Counted from the first letter of the stretch, positions 7,660 through 17,033 are shown. The stretch is DNA of 36,085 bases from CAZFAP01 sp964516325 (GCA_964516325.1 CAZFAP010000030.1:1-36085); one strand, 5' to 3'. Program-made: numbers and translations. Notes: generated from the letters alone by a model not told the origin.

Positions 7660-9089
7660 GAAAGGCGACGGTTCTTTTCATATCGGCATATGCGGTTCTG
7701 TTCATGCTTTCCTGCGGGCGAAAAGAGGGAGGCCCGGCCGCTGAGCAACCGTCCGCCGGCGCGGCGCCCTCCGCGCAGGCGGTAAAGCAAGACCCGATGC
7801 TGAACGAGCCGATTGCGAAGGAGCTTCTTCCCGAGAAATTGCGGGACAAGACAACCATGACCTGCAAGAAATGCGGCTGGCACATGAAGGCGGACGCCGC
7901 GAGCTGCCCGAAATGCAAGAACAGCGGCGACTTCAAAAGAGAGAGAGACTTTTATCCGGAGTTTTTCCGCCCCTGGAAATGGTGTCTCCTGCTCAACAGC
8001 GATGAGATTTGGGCCACCGGCTGGGGCGGCGTAAGCATTTACAGCCTCAAGGAGATGAAGGAAATCAAGCGGGTCACCGAAGACGACGGGGTCCATTCCG
8101 ATTTCCTCGGCTTTGCGGCGATGTGCCGGGATGACGACAAGAATATCTGGGTGAGCGGGGGCGGCATTCCCGAGTCCGAAATCTTCGGTCTGTCGAAATG
8201 GGATGGACAGAAGTGGGTAGCGCATACGGCGGACGTCGGGCTGACGTCGAGGAACATTGGAACATACACCGTCGTGTACACCTGGAACTCGACCTGGGCT
8301 GGCGGGCCGAAAGGGGGCTTGGTGCGCATACGCCCCTTGTGGAAGAAGGGAGCCGAAGGTGACCCCTGGCGTCGGTACTGGTCGGGCAACTTCGACTTGA
8401 TCCCGTGCGACAACGTCATGGACATCGCCGTGGACCGAGAGGACGGGACGGTGCTCTGGCTCGCCATGTACGATCAGCCAGAAGGCAAGCGTTTCGGCGA
8501 GTGGAGAAGACCCGGCGAGGGAATACCCCCGTGGGACAAGGGGGATAAGATTGATCCCCCCGGCGGCCTTGCCAAGTGGGGTTGCCGCTGGGGAAGGGAG
8601 ATAGGGTTCTGGACAGCGGGTAATTCGGAGTGCCCCACAGGGCGAGCCTTGGCCGTCGCCGAGGATGGCAAAGGGCAGATGTGGTTTGGGGGAGATGAGC
8701 CGTCGAAAGGGATAGGCTGTCTCGACAAGAAGACGGGCAAGTGGAGCATCTACAACGAGGCGAACGGCTGCCCGATTAAAACTGCCTGGAACATCGTCGT
8801 GGACAAGAACGACAACGTATGGTTCACGCACGCCCGCGACCCAATTTACCGATTCGACGGGAAGACGTGGACTCCGTTCGTTCCGGAATTCCCAGGCAAA
8901 GGAAAAGCTGGAATTCCGGGAGGCGACTCGCTTCTGGTGCTCGACAACGGGAACGTAATCGTTTCTACGGAGTTCGGACTTCTTCTCTACGACGCCGCAA
9001 GCAAATCGTGGAAGCCGTTTCAGGATTTGCCGTATCCATACGAAACCTCAGCTTCGGCGGCTGGCGGTGCAGGGGCAGCAGGCAAATGA
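7656..9089 (+). CDS. Lipoprotein with zinc ribbon and beta-propeller repeats
   Basis: A 477-aa predicted envelope lipoprotein: hydrophobic signal ending in MLSC with lipidated Cys20 (lipobox slightly off consensus), then a low-complexity Ala/Pro linker. A four-cysteine zinc ribbon (CKKC ... CPKC, Cys70/73/84/87) comes next, then about 380 residues of repeats with the IWVSGGG / MWFGGDE / VWFTHA pattern, typical of two-component-regulator propeller (Reg_prop-like) blades. The ATG overlaps the GH5 stop as ATGA and has GGAGGG five nt upstream, so translation is probably coupled. The propeller could bind carbohydrate or another protein; no enzymatic residues are evident. A zinc ribbon in an exported lipoprotein is unusual. 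Confidence 0.65.
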   Translation: MRKATVLFISAYAVLFMLSCGRKEGGPAAEQPSAGAAPSAQAVKQDPMLNEPIAKELLPEKLRDKTTMTCKKCGWHMKADAASCPKCKNSGDFKRERDFYPEFFRPWKWCLLLNSDEIWATGWGGVSIYSLKEMKEIKRVTEDDGVHSDFLGFAAMCRDDDKNIWVSGGGIPESEIFGLSKWDGQKWVAHTADVGLTSRNIGTYTVVYTWNSTWAGGPKGGLVRIRPLWKKGAEGDPWRRYWSGNFDLIPCDNVMDIAVDREDGTVLWLAMYDQPEGKRFGEWRRPGEGIPPWDKGDKIDPPGGLAKWGCRWGREIGFWTAGNSECPTGRALAVAEDGKGQMWFGGDEPSKGIGCLDKKTGKWSIYNEANGCPIKTAWNIVVDKNDNVWFTHARDPIYRFDGKTWTPFVPEFPGKGKAGIPGGDSLLVLDNGNVIVSTEFGLLLYDAASKSWKPFQDLPYPYETSASAAGGAGAAGK

Positions 9090-9094
9090 CGGGT

Positions 9095-9116
9095 GGCGCC
9101 TGACGGCGCCGCTTTT
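9095..9116 (+). terminator. Candidate intrinsic terminator after the propeller lipoprotein gene
   Basis: GGCGCC (9095-9100), loop TGAC, GGCGCC (9105-9110), then GC and TTTT. A 6-bp all-GC stem with a short T-tract six nt after the stop codon makes a plausible terminator, although the tract is short. Confidence 0.45.
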
Positions 9117-9216
9117 CGCTCCGCAAATGAAGGGAGAGATGTGCGCAGCGGTGGAGCAAGCGCGCACTACACAACTGAATAGACAAAATGGATGATGCCT
9201 GGGAAAGGAGGCGAGG

Positions 9217-10731
9217 ATGAAGCGATGGACCGTGTTGTGCTGTGCAGCTTCTACGCTCTGCATGGCACAGGTGGCCGTGGGCCAGGAGGAGGTCATCTTC
9301 CAGCAGGACTTTGAATCAGACGTTGTAGGGCAGCGCCCCTCCGGGCGCTGGTACCTCAATCAGGGAGCCGGAGCCAGTTGTGCCGTCTCAGACGAGGCCA
9401 CGGACGTCCCTGGTTCCCCAGCCGGCTTGAAGAACCTCAAATTCGCAAAGACCCAGACCGGCGCCGGCAGCCAACTGACCGTTCAATGGATTTTCGAGGA
9501 ACACGCGGAAAAGGTGATGACTTCTGGGAAGTTGACGGCCAACTACTGGGTCTATTTTGCGTCTGGCGCCCTCATGCGCCACATCGCGTTCAGGGGCTAC
9601 AGCCCCTATAAGCACTACATGAAAATGGCCATTAGAGGCAACTGGCCGGATGATATCCGATTAGAATTCCCAATCAACGGCGCCCAGAAAGTGCTATCGG
9701 GTGCAGCATGGCACAAGCTCACCTTTGTCATGGAATGGGACCCGGTCTGGCCGATACCCCCCGGGGGCATCCCCAAAGCGGAAGTGAAGTGCAGGTTCTT
9801 TGTGGACGACGAAGAGCACCCCGGCAGCCCTGCGACCATCCTCGAAGACCTTGTATCCCCTTTCGGCAGCGTGGAGTTGAACACCGTGGACAACCAGACC
9901 GCGATCTCCTATTTCGACGACATCAGCGTCAGGGTCGCGCTCCCGCCTCCCGCCGTGAAGTCGCTGAGTTGGGATGGCGGCAAGCTCGCCCTGCGCTGGG
10001 CCGACCCGGTGAAACAGCTCAGAAACCCCACCGTTTATCAGGCGGAAGACATGATGGGACCCTGGCTCTTAGTCGAGGGCAACATCGAATCGGCATGCCT
10101 TATCCATCCGGGCCGGGGATTGCGTTCCTTCTATCGCATTGGACCGAAGGAGGAGCCTTCGCCCGAACGGAAGGTGATTTTTGCCGACGATTTCGACGCT
10201 TATACCACCACGGATGAAGTCGCGAGCGCCGGTGGCTGGACGATAGTCAATAATTCCGGGGCGCCCGAGGTCCAATGGCGGCTCTGGAACACTGCCGGGG
10301 AACCGCTCAACACGGAAGACCCTAACCTCCTCGGCATGTCAGGGAACTACATCATCTCCGATTCGGACCTCGCCCAGTCGGCGAATCTGGACGAGGAATT
10401 CATTACCCCCGTCATTGACTGCGCTGGCTACACAAGGCTCTGGCTGGACTTCAAGTCGAACATGAGAGTCTATGGGGATGATTCTGAACCGGACCGGCAG
10501 GTCATGGACCTGGACATCTCCCTCTACGATCCTGGCTCGGACACATGGTCCCAATGGATGAACGTCTTCACCCGAGACCGCGCGTCCGGCGATTGGTCGT
10601 CCGACAACCCGAAGTCCTTTGGACTGAGCCCGCTCGCTGACGAGCAGAAGATGAAGCTCCGATGGCACTTCTACGAAGCGCAGTACGACTACTGGTGGGC
10701 GATTGACAACGTGAGAGTTACCGGTGAATGA
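9217..10731 (+). CDS. Secreted protein with two jelly-roll/LamG-like domains
   Basis: A 504-aa exported protein of unknown function. The signal peptide is residues 1-22 (cleavage near AVGQ). Residues about 25-230 begin with EVIFQQDFESD and end with a FDDISVR strand, the pattern of concanavalin-like/LamG or carbohydrate-binding jelly rolls. About 235-315 form a small beta-module ending RSFYRIG. About 325-504 repeat the jelly-roll theme (IFADDFDAY ... WWAIDNVRVTG), MAM-like. A strong AGGAGG lies 5 nt before the ATG. The last 8 nt overlap the next gene. A role in binding polysaccharide or a surface partner fits the GH5 and glycosyltransferase neighbours but is inference. Confidence 0.6.
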   Translation: MKRWTVLCCAASTLCMAQVAVGQEEVIFQQDFESDVVGQRPSGRWYLNQGAGASCAVSDEATDVPGSPAGLKNLKFAKTQTGAGSQLTVQWIFEEHAEKVMTSGKLTANYWVYFASGALMRHIAFRGYSPYKHYMKMAIRGNWPDDIRLEFPINGAQKVLSGAAWHKLTFVMEWDPVWPIPPGGIPKAEVKCRFFVDDEEHPGSPATILEDLVSPFGSVELNTVDNQTAISYFDDISVRVALPPPAVKSLSWDGGKLALRWADPVKQLRNPTVYQAEDMMGPWLLVEGNIESACLIHPGRGLRSFYRIGPKEEPSPERKVIFADDFDAYTTTDEVASAGGWTIVNNSGAPEVQWRLWNTAGEPLNTEDPNLLGMSGNYIISDSDLAQSANLDEEFITPVIDCAGYTRLWLDFKSNMRVYGDDSEPDRQVMDLDISLYDPGSDTWSQWMNVFTRDRASGDWSSDNPKSFGLSPLADEQKMKLRWHFYEAQYDYWWAIDNVRVTGE

Positions 10732-12586
10732 ACCCCGGACAAACACGGAAAACGTCACGCGGCACAGCGTGAGCTCTGTTCGTCGCGCGGGACACCTGTG
10801 GCGCCGAGCAGCGCTCGTCATCGTGACGTGGCTCGTTTTGTTCGGGCTGCTGGTTGCCGCACGCCGTTACACTTTTCAGTCACCGATCGTCCACGACGAA
10901 GGAGTCTTCCTCTACGGGGGGATGGCGTGGGCTGCGGGAGAGGTCGCGTACAGGGACTTCTGGGACCATAAGCCTCCGGGAATTACGCTCTTCCATGCCA
11001 TCCCCATCCGGCTGTTCGGGTATTCGCTCTTGGCGGTGAGATTGCACGAAGTCTTCTGGCTGGCAATCTCGGCGACCATATTCGTGTACTTGTGCCGGGC
11101 GCACCTCTCCCTTGTCCCAGCCCTGGTCTCCGTTCTCTTTTACTGCCTATTCGTCAGCACGAAACTGGTGATGAGGTCAGGTGGGTTGACGGAGGAGTCT
11201 GCGCTGACGTTTCACGCCCTGAGCTATTTCTTTGCTCTTCGCCCGAGAGGTTCCCCGAGGCTGAACTTCTTTCTTGCAGGGCTGTTTCTCGGCTTGGCGG
11301 CGCAGTTTCGACAACCCTTCGGTCTTTCGGTCATATTCATTGGGCTATGTGTCCTTTGGAGGCCGCAAGGGTTGGAGGCTTCTTTCAGAACGAAATTCGG
11401 TCTCCTACTGTTTGCGGCTCTCGGTACCGCACTTCCAGAAGCCGTCTGCTCAGGGTATTTCCTTGCCAAAGGGAGGTGGCAGGAATACTTCGAGGCGAGT
11501 TACCTCTACAACTTCCTGTACATGCGGGGCGAGCTTGACCCCGACGTCCTGGGACCGGGCCTTCTTCTTTTGCCCATTCTCACCCTTCTGACGCTTCGTG
11601 CTTGTTTCGGGATGACGCTTAACACGGCCGCATTTGGCGTGGACGCGGTTCTTCAAAAGTGCTGGCGAATGATCCAGGCGACCGGTCCTTACCTCCTGAG
11701 CCCGGCCATCGCCATCCCGCTACTGTGGTGGTTGCCCCGCCGGCTGCGCAGGGTGGGCGCCCTCATGGTAGCGGCGTTTGTGTGCGACTTGATGGCAATC
11801 TCTCTTGGCGGCAGGTACTACGAGCACTATTACCTCCAGGTTGCGATCTCGTCCTCGTTCTTGTTGGGGCTAAGCCTTCAGGCAATCTATGAAGGGCTCC
11901 GTCCCAGGTCTCTGCTCGGAAAGGCCGCCCTTCAGCCGCCGCTCGCAATTCGTCGCCTCAAGGGCCTGAGAGCAATTTGGTCTCTGCTCTGCGTTCTGAC
12001 CGGCGCCCTCGTACTTCGTGTATGCTTCCTCTCCACCGCTGGGGCTGTGAAGCAGTATATCCGCAGTTACAAAGCCGAGCTTCAGACTCGCCGGCAGCCC
12101 GGAGGAGAGCTGAAAGCGGAGCAGGGAATCGGGAAAGCCATCCGAACCGTTACGCGGCCGGACGAGCGAATCCTCCTGCTCGGAGCGTCGCCCACATCGG
12201 TCTATTTCGCAGGGCAGCGCCTTGCGGGGTCTCGCTACTACCACCTTTCCCCGTTCTTCAGGCAAGCCTTTGCCAAATCCATGCGAGAAAGGCACCGTGA
12301 GCGATTCATGTCCGACCTGAAAACGCGTAGGCCCGTCCTCGTCATCCTCGCCCGCGAGGAGCGGCAAATCTACTTCGCGGGCATGGACGTCATCGAGAAG
12401 AGCGCAGCCGCTTTTCTGACTTCATACCTGGAGGAGAACTACGTCCCCCTCGAGAAGTCCTATTCACGACCGTGGAGAAGGGAAGGGTGGACCTGGTATC
12501 GCCGCATCTGCACCTTCCTGATCCGAAAAGATATGACCGAGGAGGTTGCGAGGCGGCTTCAGGAGGAAGACGCCGCCGGGCGTTAG
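10724..12586 (+). CDS. Integral membrane glycosyltransferase, GT39/ArnT-like (GT-C fold)
   Basis: A polytopic 620-aa inner-membrane protein predicted to move a sugar from a lipid-phosphate donor to an acceptor outside the cytoplasm. TM1 (about 29-46) is followed by a first outer loop carrying HDEG (Asp58-Glu59, the usual catalytic acidic pair) and RDFWDHKPPG, a signature of the PMT/ArnT group. About ten further hydrophobic segments run to residue 430, and a soluble C-terminal region (about 440-620) follows. The ATG lies inside the end of the preceding gene (8-nt overlap), with only a weak GGTGA, so translational coupling is likely. The acceptor is unknown; a secreted protein from the same cluster is one possibility. 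Confidence 0.75.
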   Translation: MNEPRTNTENVTRHSVSSVRRAGHLWRRAALVIVTWLVLFGLLVAARRYTFQSPIVHDEGVFLYGGMAWAAGEVAYRDFWDHKPPGITLFHAIPIRLFGYSLLAVRLHEVFWLAISATIFVYLCRAHLSLVPALVSVLFYCLFVSTKLVMRSGGLTEESALTFHALSYFFALRPRGSPRLNFFLAGLFLGLAAQFRQPFGLSVIFIGLCVLWRPQGLEASFRTKFGLLLFAALGTALPEAVCSGYFLAKGRWQEYFEASYLYNFLYMRGELDPDVLGPGLLLLPILTLLTLRACFGMTLNTAAFGVDAVLQKCWRMIQATGPYLLSPAIAIPLLWWLPRRLRRVGALMVAAFVCDLMAISLGGRYYEHYYLQVAISSSFLLGLSLQAIYEGLRPRSLLGKAALQPPLAIRRLKGLRAIWSLLCVLTGALVLRVCFLSTAGAVKQYIRSYKAELQTRRQPGGELKAEQGIGKAIRTVTRPDERILLLGASPTSVYFAGQRLAGSRYYHLSPFFRQAFAKSMRERHRERFMSDLKTRRPVLVILAREERQIYFAGMDVIEKSAAAFLTSYLEENYVPLEKSYSRPWRREGWTWYRRICTFLIRKDMTEEVARRLQEEDAAGR

Positions 12587-12637
12587 CGCTCGCTCCTCTC
12601 TTATTCTTCGTAAATAAAAGTCCTCGAGGCACAATCC

Positions 12638-13762
12638 ATGTCTTTCGATACGTTCATAGGAAACAAGCTCGCCATTTCGATGCTGAGGAAAGCTCTCGAA
12701 ACCGGGCGAATTGCTTCCGCATACCTTTTTCATGGTCCCGATGGAGTAGGGAAGAGCCTTGCCGCTTCCCAGTTCGCCAAAGCGCTCGTGTGCGAAAAAA
12801 GAAAGACGGACGCCTGCGACGTCTGCTCCGCGTGCAGAAGAGTGGATTCCGGCAGCCACCCGGATGTGCATTGGTACAGGCCAGTCGGCAAGATGCGTTT
12901 GGTCAAAATCGGCGACATGAGGGAGCTCATCGCCCAGACCGGACTGAAGCCCTTTGAGTCCGCCTGGAAGGTGTTCGTCATTGTAGATGCGGACAGGATG
13001 TACGACGAGGCTCAAAATGCAGTCCTCAAGACGTTGGAAGAGCCTCCCGGACAGACTGTCCTAATCCTGATTTCCTCCAATCCGGCGGCGCTTCTCCCCA
13101 CGATTATCTCGAGGTGTCAGGCGGTGTCGTTTCTTCCGATCTCCCGGGATGAACTCAGGGCTGCCATATCCGAAAAATGGGGCGTCAGCGACGAAGAAGC
13201 GCAGCTCGTCGCGTCTCTGGCCTGCGGTTCCATGGGGGCGGCGAAAAGGCTTCTGGACAGGGACAATCTGAGCCGGAGAAAAATCCTCCTCAATCTTCTC
13301 TCAGCGGGGTCGAAAGTGGGCTTCCGGCAGGTCATTGATGCGGTCAAGGCGGTGGATGACGAACTGAGGGAGATGACGGAAGGGCTTCGCCGGAAGGAGG
13401 AGAAACGAATCAAGACGATGGGGAACGCACTGACCACCGACGAGCGCGACGCCTGGATGGAACAAAGGAACGCCGCCATTGCGAGCCTCGTTCAAGAGGA
13501 AGTGGAGGATATTTTGAATCTCCTTGCCTTCTGGTACAGGGATTTGCTACTAATTAAAAAAGGCGTAAGTCCCGACCTGCTCACGAACTCGGACATGGTT
13601 GAGGCGCTCCGGGACACCGCGGCACAAACGACTCCCGATGAGATTCTCAGCCGCCTCAGAGCGCTGGACAAGGCACGACACGCGGTGGCTTTGAACGTGC
13701 CGTTGACGGTTTGCCTGGAGTCCCTGTTCCTCTCCGGTAAGGAGGCGGCACGAGCGGTGTGA
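12638..13762 (+). CDS. holB: DNA polymerase III subunit delta' (clamp loader)
   Basis: Part of the clamp-loader complex that places the beta clamp on DNA. The 374-aa protein is an AAA+ ATPase-like subunit with Walker A GPDGVGKS (33-40), a four-cysteine zinc module (C..C..C..C within about 50-70), DADRMYDEAQNAVLKTLEEPP, and the SRC sensor region (IISRCQ). These identify delta' rather than tau/gamma. Start ATG has GAGG 8 nt upstream. It leads a cluster with a DNA methyltransferase, ricT and metG; holB next to ricT and metG is a familiar order in Bacillus and relatives. Confidence 0.88.
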   Translation: MSFDTFIGNKLAISMLRKALETGRIASAYLFHGPDGVGKSLAASQFAKALVCEKRKTDACDVCSACRRVDSGSHPDVHWYRPVGKMRLVKIGDMRELIAQTGLKPFESAWKVFVIVDADRMYDEAQNAVLKTLEEPPGQTVLILISSNPAALLPTIISRCQAVSFLPISRDELRAAISEKWGVSDEEAQLVASLACGSMGAAKRLLDRDNLSRRKILLNLLSAGSKVGFRQVIDAVKAVDDELREMTEGLRRKEEKRIKTMGNALTTDERDAWMEQRNAAIASLVQEEVEDILNLLAFWYRDLLLIKKGVSPDLLTNSDMVEALRDTAAQTTPDEILSRLRALDKARHAVALNVPLTVCLESLFLSGKEAARAV

Positions 13763-13787
13763 GTAGGATCGGGGCTATGGCGTAGCG

Positions 13788-14591
13788 ATGTCCGGCCCGA
13801 ACGCGAACGGCATAATGAATATCAACGAGATTTACGAGGGAGATTGCATCCAGATCATGGACTCCCTTCCGGCGCAGTCCGTGGACCTGATTTTCGCGGA
13901 CCCGCCGTTCAATATCGGAGTCCAGTACGATAGCTCCGACGACAGCAAGGAGTATGACGACTACGTGGAATGGACCGAGAGATGGATCGGGGCGGCGACA
14001 AGGTTGCTGAAGAGGTCCGGTTCGCTGTATGTCGCTATCGGGGACGAATACGCGGCAGAACTGCGGGCGATCGGGCGGAACAAGCGGAGAGAGCCTCAAA
14101 AGAACCTTTTTCTCCGCAACTGGATTATCTGGCACTACACCTTTGGGCAGCATCAGCGGAAGAAGTTTAGTCGAGCCCACACGCACATTTTCTACTGGGT
14201 CGTTGACGAGCGGGAATTCACGTTCAACGCGGATGCCGTTCGCGTGCCATCGGCGAGGCAGACTGTTTATGCCGACAGGCGGGCGAACCCGAAGGGGAGA
14301 GTCCCTGACGACGTCTGGCCGGATGACGTGTGGAAGTTCTCCCGCGTTTGTGGGACATTCAAGGAAAGGGTGGGGAAACATCCCTGCCAGATGCCGGAGG
14401 CGCTGCTTGAGAGAATTATCCTGGCGAGCAGCAACGAAGGCGACCTGGTTCTCGACCCGTTCTGCGGGACCGGCACGACCCTGGCGGTTGCCCAGAAGTT
14501 GGGGAGAAATTACATCGGAATAGATATTTCGCCCAGGTATTGTGAGCTGACGAGAAAAAGGTTGCAGCAAGCGTGTCTCTCCGTGCGATGA
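13788..14591 (+). CDS. Orphan site-specific DNA methyltransferase (beta-class, N6-adenine or N4-cytosine)
   Basis: A 267-aa SAM-dependent DNA methyltransferase. The catalytic motif IV ADPPFNIG comes early (about residue 37), followed by a target-recognition region and then the SAM-binding FCGTGTT near the C-terminus (about 225). This IV-before-I order is the beta class, as in CcrM and HinfI-type enzymes. No restriction endonuclease is adjacent, so it is a solitary methylase. The ATG at 13788 has no good ribosome-binding site, and an internal ATG at 13815 (MNINEIY) is a reasonable alternative that keeps every motif. Its place between holB and ricT suggests a housekeeping or epigenetic role rather than defence. 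Confidence 0.8.
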   Translation: MSGPNANGIMNINEIYEGDCIQIMDSLPAQSVDLIFADPPFNIGVQYDSSDDSKEYDDYVEWTERWIGAATRLLKRSGSLYVAIGDEYAAELRAIGRNKRREPQKNLFLRNWIIWHYTFGQHQRKKFSRAHTHIFYWVVDEREFTFNADAVRVPSARQTVYADRRANPKGRVPDDVWPDDVWKFSRVCGTFKERVGKHPCQMPEALLERIILASSNEGDLVLDPFCGTGTTLAVAQKLGRNYIGIDISPRYCELTRKRLQQACLSVR

Positions 14592-14669
14592 CCCACACAA
14601 ATCAGAAACACGGGAAACATCACACCCGCTGAGCGACAAGCTGCTCACGCGGAATCTGAGATTTCAAAT

Positions 14670-15497
14670 ATGATGCGGGTTGTTCAGGTTCGGCTGAGAG
14701 AAAGAGGAAAGGTTCAGTATTTCCGGTTAGGCGATATTGACCTGAAGGTGGACGACTATTGCGTCGTCCAGTCCGACCGGGGAGAGGAATACGGTCAGGT
14801 CGTCGGTGAGATAGAACACGTTCCAGAAGAAAACTTCCCGGAACCGTTGAAGATGGTCCTCCGGAAGATCACCATCAATGACCGCTATCAGATAAACAAA
14901 AACATCCGGGACGCCGAGGAGGCTCGCAAGGTCTGCCTCGAGAAAATCCACCTGCACAACCTCCCCATGAAGCTGGTGGACGTGGAATACTCCTTCGACC
15001 GGAGCAAGATTATTTTCTACTTTACATCGGATGGCCGCGTGGACTTCAGAGACCTCGTGAAGGATTTAGCCCGCCACTTCCGATCAAGAATCGAGCTTCG
15101 ACAGATCGGCGTTAGGGATGAAGCGAAAATGGTGGGGGGATTAGGCTCCTGCGGCAAACGACTTTGTTGCGTGACTTTTTTGAAGAATTTTGAGCCGATT
15201 AACATAAGGATGGCGAAAGACCAGCGCCTGTCTCTCAATCCCACGAAGATTTCGGGCATCTGCGGGCGGCTGCTGTGCTGCCTGCGGTTCGAGCACTTCA
15301 ATTATACGGAAATGTCTAAGACACTTCCCCGCGTTGGAACACTGGTTTCCACACCAGCGGGAGAAGGCAGGGTCATGGACCAGGAGGTGTTGAAGCAGCA
15401 GGTCAAGGTCCTTCTGGAGGACGGACGCGAGCTGAAGTTCCCCCTCTCGGACATTTCGATTCTCAACGAAGAGACGGCTCGCGGGAGGCAAGAATAG
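14670..15497 (+). CDS. ricT: PSP1-domain protein RicT (YaaT), Fe-S regulatory iron-sulfur containing complex subunit
   Basis: A 275-aa PSP1 C-terminal domain protein. In Bacillus, RicT with RicA and RicF forms a complex carrying Fe-S clusters that stimulates mRNA maturation by RNase Y. The conserved cysteine clusters are present: GSCGKRLCC (Cys161, 166, 167) and GICGRLLCC (Cys198, 203, 204). The gene begins ATG ATG with a weak ribosome-binding site and ends 6 nt before metG. No ricA or ricF is visible in the window, so the partner set cannot be judged. Outside Firmicutes the role of PSP1 proteins is not well established; family assignment is firm. Confidence 0.85.
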   Translation: MMRVVQVRLRERGKVQYFRLGDIDLKVDDYCVVQSDRGEEYGQVVGEIEHVPEENFPEPLKMVLRKITINDRYQINKNIRDAEEARKVCLEKIHLHNLPMKLVDVEYSFDRSKIIFYFTSDGRVDFRDLVKDLARHFRSRIELRQIGVRDEAKMVGGLGSCGKRLCCVTFLKNFEPINIRMAKDQRLSLNPTKISGICGRLLCCLRFEHFNYTEMSKTLPRVGTLVSTPAGEGRVMDQEVLKQQVKVLLEDGRELKFPLSDISILNEETARGRQE

Positions 15498-15503
15498 TCG
15501 GCA

Positions 15504-17033
15504 GTGTCGGCGGGACGATTCTACATAACGGCAGCGATTGATTACCCGAACGCCCTTCCGCATATCGGGACTGCGTACGAGAAGATCGGGGCGGATGTCG
15601 TCGCCCGGTACAAGGCCCTGTGCGGCCTCGACAGCTTTTTCGTGATGGGGACGGACGAGCATAGCGCCAACGTCGAGAAGGCAGCCGAAGAGCAGGGTTT
15701 GTCGCCGCAGGAATTCACCGACCGGGTCGCTCCAAAGTTCGTCGAGGCGTGGAAGGCGTTGGAGATAAACTACACGTCTTTCGTGAGGAGTTCCTCGGAC
15801 CGCCACGCCCGCTCGGTTCAGGACTTATTCCAGAAAATCTATGACCGGGGCGACATTTACCGGGGATTTTACGAGGGGTGGTACTGCAATTCGTGCGAAC
15901 GATTCTTCCAGGACAAGGACCTCAACGGCAAGGTATGCCCGACCCACAACAGACCCCTCGAGTGGCTCAAAGAAAAGAATTATATCTTCGCGCTCTCCAG
16001 GTACGCCGACGCAATTCTCAGGTACATCGAGGAGAATCCCGGCTTCATGGAGCCGGAATCCCGGCGAAACGAAATCGTCAGTCTGATCAAGGGCGGGCTG
16101 GAGGATATCAGCATCTCGCGAGTGGGAAAAAAGTGGGGAATCCCGGTTCCTTTTGATTCCTCTGAGACCATATACGTATGGTTCGACGCGCTGATCTGCT
16201 ACCTCACAGGAATCGGGTACAGCGACGATCCTGAAATGTTCGCCGCCTATTGGCCCGCCGATGTCCACGTAATCGGCAAGGACATTACCCGCTTTCATTG
16301 TGCCGTATGGCCGGCTATGCTTATGTCTGCGGGGATGCCTCTCCCAAGAAAAATCTGGGCTCACGGATTCGTTCACCTGGAGGGGCAGAAGCTGAGTAAG
16401 AGCAGCAAGGTGATGGTGGACCCGATCGAGGCTGCCAATAAGTATGGGGCGGACGCGCTGCGATATTTCCTGATGAGGGAGATTCCCTTCGACCGGGACG
16501 GCAACTTCTCCTGGGAGAAATTTCACGACCGGTATGCCGCGGATCTTGCGAACGATCTCGGCAATCTTGTCAATCGCGTCGTGGCTATGATAGGGAGATA
16601 CTGCGGAGGGAAAGTCCCGCAACCGTCGGCTTTGGAACCGATTGACCGAGAAATCGCCCGGCTGGCGGAACAGACCGTCAAGGATGCCGGTTGGGCAATT
16701 GAGGAGTTCCGGCTCTCCTCTGCTCTCGTCGAGATATGGGCTTTTATCGGCCGCTGCAACCGGTACGTCGAGGAGACGGCCCCCTGGAAGGTCCGCAAAG
16801 AAGGAGCGAAGGAACGGCTCGACACCATTCTCTACGTTTTGGCAGAGGCTGTGCGAATCATCGGGGGATTGATTTTGCCTTTCATGCCGCGCACAGCGGA
16901 TAGGATTTGCCAACAGCTCGGGCTGGAGCGGGACTCCGGTCACCTGGGGCGAGACGCGCTCGAGAACTGGGGTCGTGTCGCACCGGGCACACGGGTGCGG
17001 GAACCGCAGCCCCTGTTTCCGAAGATGGCGTAG
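15504..17033 (+). CDS. metG: Methionyl-tRNA synthetase, short form
   Basis: A class I aminoacyl-tRNA synthetase charging tRNA-Met, cytoplasmic and essential. The 509 aa contain the HIGH motif as PHIGTAYE (about 19-26), the connective peptide with a CNSC ... CPTH metal knuckle (about 132-155), the KMSKS loop as KLSKS (296-300), and a helical anticodon-binding domain (about 360-490). The C-terminal tRNA-binding (EMAP-like) domain of longer MetG proteins is absent, as in many bacteria. The GTG start at 15504 lies 6 nt after ricT; GGGAGG inside the ricT end is about 15 nt upstream, so coupling is likely. Confidence 0.92.
   Translation: MSAGRFYITAAIDYPNALPHIGTAYEKIGADVVARYKALCGLDSFFVMGTDEHSANVEKAAEEQGLSPQEFTDRVAPKFVEAWKALEINYTSFVRSSSDRHARSVQDLFQKIYDRGDIYRGFYEGWYCNSCERFFQDKDLNGKVCPTHNRPLEWLKEKNYIFALSRYADAILRYIEENPGFMEPESRRNEIVSLIKGGLEDISISRVGKKWGIPVPFDSSETIYVWFDALICYLTGIGYSDDPEMFAAYWPADVHVIGKDITRFHCAVWPAMLMSAGMPLPRKIWAHGFVHLEGQKLSKSSKVMVDPIEAANKYGADALRYFLMREIPFDRDGNFSWEKFHDRYAADLANDLGNLVNRVVAMIGRYCGGKVPQPSALEPIDREIARLAEQTVKDAGWAIEEFRLSSALVEIWAFIGRCNRYVEETAPWKVRKEGAKERLDTILYVLAEAVRIIGGLILPFMPRTADRICQQLGLERDSGHLGRDALENWGRVAPGTRVREPQPLFPKMA

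Noticed and set aside
7611..8831. A 406-codon minus-strand frame opposite the propeller lipoprotein gene
   Set aside because: High-GC antisense shadow; the plus strand has a lipoprotein signal, zinc ribbon, propeller blades and a good ribosome-binding site.
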